64,000 nt of DNA, from positions 434,001 to 498,000 of the forward strand of contig CAVOJY010000005.1 of the NCBI GenBank assembly GCA_963696405.1. The letters are read 5' to 3'. The number at the start of each line of letters is the position of its first letter. Within the stretch, counting starts at the first letter, position 1. Made by a program: the position numbers and the translations under genes. Source of the DNA: CAVOJY01 sp963696405 (lineage in GTDB: Bacteria > Chloroflexota > Limnocylindria > Limnocylindrales > CSP1-4). The notes beneath the pieces are model-generated. The model ran no database searches and was not told where the DNA came from. It saw only the letters and a list, made by a program, of their open reading frames with translations. Of this stretch, positions 58,108-64,000 are shown piece after piece.

Positions 58108-58581
58108 GCCGCGCCGGTCGGATTGTCCAGGACGCCACCCCGCGCGAGATCTACACGCAGTCCGGCGTCGGTCTTCGTGGCGGGCTTCATCGGAGAGACG
58201 AACCTCCTCACGGGAACCGTGGCGTCCAGCGACGGGACGGCCTTCGAGCTTCGCCTGGGGACTGGCGAGACGATCATCGCGATGGTCGAGGACGTCCCCC
58301 TCGCGGCAGGATCGGCGGCCGTGGCCTCGATTCGCCCGGAGCTCATGCGAGTTGGTCCGGAGGCCACCGCCGAGACCTCGAACCGCCTCGCCGGGCGAAT
58401 CGCCGAGTCGATCTACCTGGGCGATCACGTGCGCATCCGCGTCGATACGGCAGGCGGCTCCCGCATCTGGGCCCATGCCGCGGTGGAGTCCGCAGCGGCC
58501 GCGCTCCGTCAGGGCGAGCCCACCACAGTGGCCTGGCGGCCGGAGGACGGCCGGATCCTGCCCGCGGAGCCCAGCGCCTGA
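58108..58581 (+). pseudogene. C-terminal remnant of a spermidine/putrescine-type ABC ATPase (PotA-like)
   Basis: The first readable segment, GRIVQDATPREIYTQ, is the post-H-loop region of PotA-like ATPases. A frame slip near 58160 leads into SVFVAGFIGETNLLTGTV and a complete TOBE domain (RPELMRVGP, LAGRIAESIYLGDHVRIRVD, VAWRPEDGRILP). The ATP-binding domain (Walker A, signature, Walker B) is missing upstream. The only start in the last frame (58123) is not a natural N-terminus. No polyamine permease genes are nearby, so this looks like a 5'-deleted relic. Confidence 0.78.
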
Positions 58582-58647
58582 CAGGGACCCACATCGCAGG
58601 AGTGTGCGTCTCGTCGCAGATCGCGGTCCGAACTTGCGAGTGCGCCG

Positions 58648-59262
58648 TCAGCCTCCGGTCGGTGCCTTGATGAGGCGGCCGCGGCGGGTGATGGCGTGGT
58701 CGGCGAGGGCGGCGACGCCCATGGCCACGAGCGCGCGCTCCGGTTCCGGCAGCGGCCGGACGACTGCCAGGAACTCCTCGGCCCTGGCCCGGTCCACGGT
58801 GCCGAGAAGTGCGGCTCCCGCCTCTGTCAGGGTGAGCGTTCGCTGGCGCCGATCGGCGACCTCCACGCCCCGGTCGAGCCAGCCCCGCCTCACCAGACCC
58901 TCGACGAGGCGGCTCGTGGCCGACGCCGAGCGCCCGAGCCGCTCGGCCAGCTCCGCGATCGTGAGCGTCATCCGGTCGTCAACGGCATAGAGGGCGGCCA
59001 GCTGGGTGAACCCGAGCCGCAGCTCTGCCAGTTGCCCGGCAAACCCGACGACGAGTTCCCGCCACAGGGCGCGACCCATGGCGATCCGGTCGGAGAGCTG
59101 GCGGGGGTTCTGGACTCGCGCACCGGCGTGCTGCACGGCCGGGCTGAGAGGCGAGGGGTTCGACCGGGCGGTTGCCGTCCGGCGTGGGACATCGGAGGGC
59201 AGACGTGGCGCGGCGGCCGGCCGTCGCTGGATGGGGGCACGGCGGTCGGAGTCTGAGGTCAC
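58648..59262 (-). CDS. MarR-family transcriptional regulator
   Basis: A 204-residue protein. The core winged helix shows FTQLAALYAVDDRMTLTIAE, LAERLGRSASATSRLVEGLV, RRGWLDRGVEVADRRQRTLT and LTEAGAALL, the MarR pattern. The GTG at 59262 is chosen because a promoter (TTGCAT-N17-TACCCT) ends 6 nt before it. A TGCAA-CC-TTGCA dyad overlaps that promoter's -35 box, consistent with autorepression. Divergent from fabD; it may also influence the fatty-acid genes. The first 60 residues are Arg/Pro-rich and not conserved. Confidence 0.85.
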   Translation of the reverse strand: MTSDSDRRAPIQRRPAAAPRLPSDVPRRTATARSNPSPLSPAVQHAGARVQNPRQLSDRIAMGRALWRELVVGFAGQLAELRLGFTQLAALYAVDDRMTLTIAELAERLGRSASATSRLVEGLVRRGWLDRGVEVADRRQRTLTLTEAGAALLGTVDRARAEEFLAVVRPLPEPERALVAMGVAALADHAITRRGRLIKAPTGG

Positions 59263-59268
59263 CACGGG

Positions 59269-59304
59269 AGGGTAGCCTCGGCCGCGAATCCATGCAACCT
59301 TGCA
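59269..59304 (-). promoter_or_regulatory. Promoter and overlapping operator of the MarR gene
   Basis: Minus strand: -35 TTGCAT (59297-59292), a 17-nt spacer, -10 TACCCT (59274-59269), 6 nt before GTG 59262. The inverted repeat TGCAA-CC-TTGCA (59293-59304) covers the -35 box. Confidence 0.6.
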
Positions 59305-59402
59305 CACGATATCGCCGGGTCGGCGGGCCGGGCTGGTATCGTGCGAATGGCGCAGTCCCGCGCTGCTTCCGTGCGATCTCCGCAGCTCCCCAGAGGAGGA
59401 CC

Positions 59403-60359
59403 ATGTCGACCGTCGCGTTCGTCTTCCCGGGGCAGGGTTCCCAGTACGTCGGGATGGGCCGCGACCTCGCCGCGATGTCGCCGGCTGCGGCGGCTGTCTT
59501 CGCGGAGGCCGACGCGGCCCTCGGCGAGCGGCTGTCAGCGCTGGCCTGGGAGGGCGAGGCGGCGCAGCTCGACCTGACGGTAAACGCGCAGCCGGCGCTC
59601 CTGGCCACGTCCATCGCGTACCTCCGGGCGCTCGACGAGCGCCGCGCGGCCCAGGGCGCCACCCCGCTCCGGCCGGCGTTCTACGCCGGCCACTCCATGG
59701 GCCAGTACACGGCCATGGTGGCGGCCGGGGCGCTCAGCGTGGCCGACGGGGTGCGCCTGGTGCGCGAGCGGGGCCGGCTCATGCAGGCTTCCGGCAGCGG
59801 GCGCGACGGCGCCATGGCCGCGATCATCGGTCTGGACGACGCCCGCCTGCCCGACGTTGACGCCGCCGGAAAGGCTGCCGGCATCTTCACCATCGCGAAC
59901 CGCAACTCGCCCGGCCAGGTCGTGGTGAGCGGCGAGCGACCGGCCGTGGAGGCCGCGCTCGGGGCGGCCAAGGAGCTGGGGGCCCGCCGCACGGTTGTGC
60001 TTCCCGTGAGCGTCGCGGCCCACTCGCCCCTCATGGCAGAGGCAGCGGAGGGCATGCGACAGGTGCTCGCCGGCGTCGAATTCCGCGACCCGGCCGCGCC
60101 CCTCATCGCGAACGCCGATGCCCGCCTGCTCACCACCGGTGAGTCCTGCCGCGAGGAACTCGTGGCCCACCTCACCACCGGTGTCGACTGGGTCGCGGCG
60201 ATACACGCCATGGAGACCGCCGGCGTCAGAGCGTTCGTCGAGGTCGGCCCCGGCCGCGTGCTCGCCGGACTGGTCAAGCGCATCGCCCCCGAGACCCCCA
60301 TCCATGCCCTGGACGCCGATGACGCCCCGGGCCGGCTCGCCCCGCCCCCGCTCGACTGA
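59403..60359 (+). CDS. fabD: Malonyl-CoA:ACP transacylase
   Basis: A 318-residue protein with AGAGGAGG just upstream of the ATG. VAFVFPGQGSQYVGMGRDLA, the active-site serine motif FYAGHSMGQYTAMVAAGAL, and FTIANRNSPGQVVVSGE, VSVAAHSPLM (catalytic His) are canonical. Loads malonyl groups on acyl carrier protein for fatty-acid elongation. Two ketosynthase genes follow; no acyl carrier protein gene lies between them. Confidence 0.95.
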   Translation: MSTVAFVFPGQGSQYVGMGRDLAAMSPAAAAVFAEADAALGERLSALAWEGEAAQLDLTVNAQPALLATSIAYLRALDERRAAQGATPLRPAFYAGHSMGQYTAMVAAGALSVADGVRLVRERGRLMQASGSGRDGAMAAIIGLDDARLPDVDAAGKAAGIFTIANRNSPGQVVVSGERPAVEAALGAAKELGARRTVVLPVSVAAHSPLMAEAAEGMRQVLAGVEFRDPAAPLIANADARLLTTGESCREELVAHLTTGVDWVAAIHAMETAGVRAFVEVGPGRVLAGLVKRIAPETPIHALDADDAPGRLAPPPLD

Positions 60360-60421
60360 GAACCCGCACACCCCGCAACCCACTCATAGACGGCAACGAA
60401 ACCAGAGGGAGATCCCGGACC

Positions 60422-61684
60422 ATGCGCCGCCCCGACTACAACCGCCGCGTCGTCGTCACCGGCCTCGGCGTCATCTGCCCCGTCGGCAATGACGTGGAGA
60501 CGGCCTGGAGGAACCTCGTGGAGGGCAACAGCGGCATCCGCGAGATCACCCGATGGGATCCGGCCGCGCACGAGTGCAAGGCCGCCGGCGAGGTGGACAA
60601 CTTCAACCCCGCCGACTGGATGGACTTCAAGGCGGCCCGTCGCAGCGAACGCAACGTCCACTTCGCGGTGGCAGCAGCGAAGCAGGCGCTGGCCGACTCG
60701 GGCCTCGAGATCACCCCGGACAACCGGGACGAGGTGGGCATCGTCTTCGGCTCCGGCTCCGGTGGCCCCCGCCTGATGATGGAGAACATGGAGGTCCTGC
60801 GCACCAAGGGGCCGCGCCAGGTCAGCCCGTTCTTCATCGCCAACATGCTCCCGGACACGGCGTCCGGGCAGGTCGCAATCGACACTGGGATCCGCGGTCA
60901 CAACATCTGCGTCGTCACGGCCTGCGCGACAGGCACCCACTGCATCGGCGAGGGGGCGGAGGCGATCCGCCGGGGCGACTGCATCGCGGTGCTCGCCGGC
61001 TCGACCGAGGCGCCGCTCCACGAGGTGGCCTACATCGGCTTCGGCAACATGCACGGGATGGGCACTCCGCGGCCGGGTGAGCCGATCAGCACCGTCTCCC
61101 GGCCGTACGACGTCAGCCGCAACGGCTTCGTCCTCGGGGAGGGCTCCGGCGCGCTGATGCTCGAGGACCTGGAGCTGGCCCAGTCGCGGGGGGCGCGGAT
61201 CTACGCCGAGGTGGTCGGGTACGGCTCGTCCAACGACGCCTGGGACCTCATCCAGCCGATCGACGCGGGTGACGGCGTGGCCCGGGCGATGCGCATGGCG
61301 CTCGAACGCCGAGGCGTGAACCCCGACGAGATCGACATGATCAACCCCCATGGAGCATCGACGCCGCTCGGCGACCTCCGCGAGAGCCAGGCCATCCACG
61401 CCGTCTTCGGGGAACGCGCCTCGAAGATCGCGATCAGCGCGACGAAGTCGATGGTCGGCCACATGATGGGCGCGGCCGGGTCGGTCGAGGGGCTTGCCAC
61501 CGTGCTCAGCGTCCACCACCAGGTCGCCCCGGTGACGCTCAACTTCCGCGATCCCGATCCCGAGATCGATCTCGACGTGGTGAAGGACAGGTCGCGCCCG
61601 ATGGAGATCCGCCACGCCATGCTTGACAACATCGGGCTCGGCGGCCACAACGGGGCCGTGATCTTCAAGCGCTGGGAGGCGTGA
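60422..61684 (+). CDS. fabF: Beta-ketoacyl-ACP synthase II (first copy)
   Basis: A 420-residue condensing enzyme. The Cys nucleophile lies in VVTACATGTHCIGEGAEAI, the catalytic His pair in INPHGASTPLGD and KSMVGHMMGAAGSVEGL, and the gatekeeper region in RNGFVLGEGSGALMLEDLEL. GVICPVGNDVETAWRNLVEG is the normal start. Elongates acyl-ACP with malonyl-ACP in the cytoplasm. The stop (TGA 61682-61684) lies 2 nt before the ATG of the second copy. Confidence 0.93.
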   Translation: MRRPDYNRRVVVTGLGVICPVGNDVETAWRNLVEGNSGIREITRWDPAAHECKAAGEVDNFNPADWMDFKAARRSERNVHFAVAAAKQALADSGLEITPDNRDEVGIVFGSGSGGPRLMMENMEVLRTKGPRQVSPFFIANMLPDTASGQVAIDTGIRGHNICVVTACATGTHCIGEGAEAIRRGDCIAVLAGSTEAPLHEVAYIGFGNMHGMGTPRPGEPISTVSRPYDVSRNGFVLGEGSGALMLEDLELAQSRGARIYAEVVGYGSSNDAWDLIQPIDAGDGVARAMRMALERRGVNPDEIDMINPHGASTPLGDLRESQAIHAVFGERASKIAISATKSMVGHMMGAAGSVEGLATVLSVHHQVAPVTLNFRDPDPEIDLDVVKDRSRPMEIRHAMLDNIGLGGHNGAVIFKRWEA

Positions 61685-61686
61685 CC

Positions 61687-62955
61687 ATGCCGGGCCAGGA
61701 TCTCTCCCGCCGTGCCGTCGTCACCGGGCTCGGCGCGGTCACCCCGATCGGCAACGACCATCCCACGTTCTGGCGCAACCTCCTCGCGGGAGTGAACGGT
61801 GGCGGCCCGATCACCTCGTTCGACCCGAGCGGCATGGACGTCCGGATCGCCGCCGAGGTGAAGAACTTCGACCCGACGCTCGCGATGGACCGCAAGATGG
61901 CCCGCCGGATGAGCCGCTTCATCCACTTCGCGATGGCGGCGGCGAAAGAGGCCATCGAGGACTCGGGCATCGACTTCTCCGCGTACTCCGAGGAGGAGCG
62001 CGACCGGGTAGGCGTCATCATCAACACCGGCGGAGGAGGCCTGGAGCAGGTCATCGACGGCACGCACACCTTCGAGCAGAAGGGGCCGGGCCAGGTGAGC
62101 GCATTCGCCATACCCGCCCTGTCGGGGTCGATGGGCGCATGCATGGTCTCCATGACGTACAAGCTCACCGGGCCGGCCATCACCCAGGTGGCCGCATGCG
62201 CCAGCTCTGTCATCGCGTTCCACGATGCGATCCGCCTCATCCGCGAGGGTCGCTGCGACGTGGTCCTCGCCGGAGGCACGGAGGCCCCTCTCCTGCCGAT
62301 GGCGTTCGCCGCGCTCGCGAACATGGGCGCGCTGTCGAAGCGGAACGACGATCCCCAGCATGCATCGCGGCCGTTTGACCGGGACCGCGACGGCTTCCTG
62401 TTCGGCGAAGGGGGCGGCGTCGTGGTGGTCGAAAGCGCCGAGCACGCCCTGCGGAGGGGTGCGACGATCCAGGCCGAAGTGCTGGGCTCTGCGATGACCG
62501 CCGACGCCTTCCACATCAGCGCCCCCGAGCCGACGGGCCGGGGCGCCGCGATGGCCATGACCCTCGCCCTGAAGGACGCCGGCGTCGCCCCCGACGAGGT
62601 GGACTACGTGGTCGCCCACGGCACCTCCACCTCCCTGAACGACGTCACGGAGACGCGCTCGATCAAGACGACGTTCGGGGCGCACGCCTCCAAGCTCGCC
62701 ATCAGCTCGCCCAAGTCGATGGTGGGGCACATGCTCGGCGGCGCCGGTGTGGTGAACGCGCTGGCCGCGATCGGCGCGATCCGCGAGGGCATGATCCCGC
62801 CGACAGCCAACCTCGAGAACCCCGACGTGCCGGACTGCGATCTCGACTACGTGCCGCTCGTCGCGCGGAAGGCGCGGGTGGACACCGCGATCATCAACGG
62901 GTTCGGGTTCGGCGGCCAGAACGCGGTCGCGGTGTTCCGCCGTTTCGAGGCCTGA
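61687..62955 (+). CDS. fabF: Beta-ketoacyl-ACP synthase II-like (second copy)
   Basis: A 422-residue paralogue of the upstream gene. ATG 61687 with GGAGG 8 nt upstream is preferred over GTG 61681. Active-site Cys in ITQVAACASSVIAFHDAIRL, His in VVAHGTSTSLND and SPKSMVGHMLGGAGVVNALA. The two synthases differ through much of the substrate tunnel region (GGGGLEQVIDGTHTFEQKGP here versus GSGSGGPRLMMENMEVLRTK). They are therefore not a recent duplication and may act on different chain lengths or unsaturated intermediates. Confidence 0.92.
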   Translation: MPGQDLSRRAVVTGLGAVTPIGNDHPTFWRNLLAGVNGGGPITSFDPSGMDVRIAAEVKNFDPTLAMDRKMARRMSRFIHFAMAAAKEAIEDSGIDFSAYSEEERDRVGVIINTGGGGLEQVIDGTHTFEQKGPGQVSAFAIPALSGSMGACMVSMTYKLTGPAITQVAACASSVIAFHDAIRLIREGRCDVVLAGGTEAPLLPMAFAALANMGALSKRNDDPQHASRPFDRDRDGFLFGEGGGVVVVESAEHALRRGATIQAEVLGSAMTADAFHISAPEPTGRGAAMAMTLALKDAGVAPDEVDYVVAHGTSTSLNDVTETRSIKTTFGAHASKLAISSPKSMVGHMLGGAGVVNALAAIGAIREGMIPPTANLENPDVPDCDLDYVPLVARKARVDTAIINGFGFGGQNAVAVFRRFEA

Positions 62956-63070
62956 GGCGGCCGGCAGCCACGCGGGCCCGCCACTCGTGCCAGCCACGCG
63001 CGCCCGTCACGCGGGGCCGCCACCCGCGCCCGTCACCCGCGCCCGCCAGCGCCGGGGCAGCCTCCATGCG
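62956..63070. other. Intergenic region with short GC-rich repeats
   Basis: Degenerate repeats of a CGCGCCCGTCAC-like unit run from about 62990 to 63055. No promoter or terminator is recognised. Confidence 0.4.
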
Positions 63071-63073
63071 ATG

Positions 63074-64000
63074 ATGTCGCGCGTGCCTCGACTCTTGACG
63101 CTCGCCCTGGCGGCGGCGCTGCTCATCGCCGCGTGCGGCGGATCGTCCGCCACCACCGGCCCCGGTGGGTCCGCGTCCCCCACTGCCGGCAGTTCTTCCC
63201 CCGACGGTTCTTCCTCCTCCCCCACCTGGACGCCGGCGCCCACCGTCCCGGAGCTGACCGCGTCGCCCACGCCCCTGCCGGCGTCGGGATCGGTGCCGCT
63301 GGCCGTCGTCACGGGCTTCAAGAACTACAAGGTGAACGGCCTCACCCTGGCCCAGCTGCGGACGTACCTGCGGGCGGGCAAGGTCCTGGTTCCCTGCGGC
63401 ACCGTCGAGGCCGTCCAGGCTGCCGTGGGCGCGTCGAACACCGAGGGGTGGGCGGCATGCCAGCAGGTCGACAGGATCGCCGGGCTGATTAGCGCCGGAT
63501 CGGGGAAGCTGGCCCTGCTGCCGCCGGGCCTCGTCTCGGTGAAGATGAAGGCCGTGTCGCTTGATGGGGCGGACCTCTTCGGCGAGACTCCCGCTCGGGA
63601 GAAGCCGTACCCGCTCACCGTCGCCGCTCCGTCCGGCTGGAAGGCCTCGTGGGCAGCCTACGACTCGGACGAGATCCGGGTCGTCCTCACGACGGGATGC
63701 ACGTGCCCGGACCGGGGCGTGAGCCACCAGACGAACACCCTGAAGAAGGGCTGGGACTGGCTCCTGACCGCGGGCACCGCGAAGTACACCGGCAGGCACT
63801 GGGACGGCCGCCTGGACTGGTGGGTCGTGGACGCCGTGCGCACCGGCAACGCCGGGGCCCTCCACCGGCTCATCCGGGACGCCGATATCGCGGTCAGCGA
63901 CTTCGAGTGCCCCATGACGTCGAACTTCGTCCAGCACGATGAGGGCACCCTCTTCACGATCGACCCGAAGGTCGCCACGCTCATGCGCAAGGCCGGCTTC
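63074..64000 (+). CDS. CapA-like (poly-gamma-glutamate synthesis protein family) lipoprotein, 3' truncated by window
   Basis: The frame is open from ATG 63074 (or 63071) to the end of the window, at least 309 residues. Lipoprotein signal LLTLALAAALLIAACGGSS, then a Ser/Pro/Thr-rich tether. A poorly conserved 200-residue domain follows, containing TTGCTCPDRGVSHQTN and KKGWDWLLTAG. The last readable segment IRDADIAVSDFECPMTSNFV ... LFTIDPKVATLMRKAGF matches the start of the CapA metallophosphatase-like fold (ADL...NLEGP...F..DP....L..AGF). An extracytoplasmic role in cell-surface polymer metabolism is inferred. Confidence 0.72.
   Translation, partial: MSRVPRLLTLALAAALLIAACGGSSATTGPGGSASPTAGSSSPDGSSSSPTWTPAPTVPELTASPTPLPASGSVPLAVVTGFKNYKVNGLTLAQLRTYLRAGKVLVPCGTVEAVQAAVGASNTEGWAACQQVDRIAGLISAGSGKLALLPPGLVSVKMKAVSLDGADLFGETPAREKPYPLTVAAPSGWKASWAAYDSDEIRVVLTTGCTCPDRGVSHQTNTLKKGWDWLLTAGTAKYTGRHWDGRLDWWVVDAVRTGNAGALHRLIRDADIAVSDFECPMTSNFVQHDEGTLFTIDPKVATLMRKAGF

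Overview
The window is a GC-rich, densely packed bacterial segment with short intergenic gaps and many 4-nt ATGA/GTGA overlaps. It carries three F420-type oxidoreductases (a luciferase-like LLM enzyme, a Ddn-type quinone reductase and a PPOX-class protein), a fused MoaD-MoaE, a class III PPK2 and several apparently leaderless promoters. That mixture suits a high-GC Chloroflexota (Limnocylindria/Ellin6529-like) or an actinobacterium-like lineage. It is probably a metagenome-assembled contig, because many otherwise sound genes carry single-base indels. No rRNA, tRNA, CRISPR array or insertion sequence was recognised.

Layout. 1-6654: end of an MFS exporter, then a minus-strand unit yhaO/sbcD-like, yhaN/sbcC-like, an EamA exporter and a class I photolyase (DNA repair theme). 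6790-8035: a zinc-ribbon protein behind a promoter and a foldable leader, and an S51 peptidase. 8136-15946: an aldehyde dehydrogenase remnant, then a plus-strand catabolic island (tungsten-type aldehyde:ferredoxin oxidoreductase, MoaD-like carrier, GABA-type aminotransferase, two-subunit CoA-transferase, second class III aminotransferase). Facing it (15958-19543) is a tightly overlapped minus-strand unit: MoaD-MoaE fusion, P1/DmpA peptidase and a divergent lysine 5,6-aminomutase alpha-like protein. 19711-20622: PPK2 and its terminator. 20790-26587: a branched-chain amino acid ABC transporter (livKHMGF) riddled with indels.

26610-38922 is a very long minus-strand run for branched-chain amino acid synthesis. 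A promoter, a Val/Leu/Ile-rich leader peptide and an intrinsic terminator form a probable attenuator in front of ilvB-ilvN-ilvC-leuA-leuB-cimA. These are followed by an acetoin-dehydrogenase-like E1 alpha/E1 beta/lipoyl-domain set, a VOC protein and pheA. leuC-leuD (41174-43243) and ilvD (49379-) lie further on, so the pathway is nearly complete in three pieces. With both CimA and LeuA present, 2-oxobutyrate can come from pyruvate without threonine.

39551-49072: a cupin, an aldo/keto reductase, a winged-helix regulator coupled to an MMPL/RND transporter with a strong promoter and operator-like dyad, and two F420 oxidoreductases. 51174-54626: two tandem HtrA-like lipoproteases whose N-terminal 1.1 kb is almost identical while their C-terminal domains differ. 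54876-58581: a PPOX-F420 protein, an M20 peptidase, an RHH/MazF toxin-antitoxin pair and a PotA remnant. 58648-62955: a MarR regulator with a readable promoter/operator, diverging from fabD and two fabF-type synthases. 63074 to the end: a CapA-like lipoprotein, cut by the window edge.
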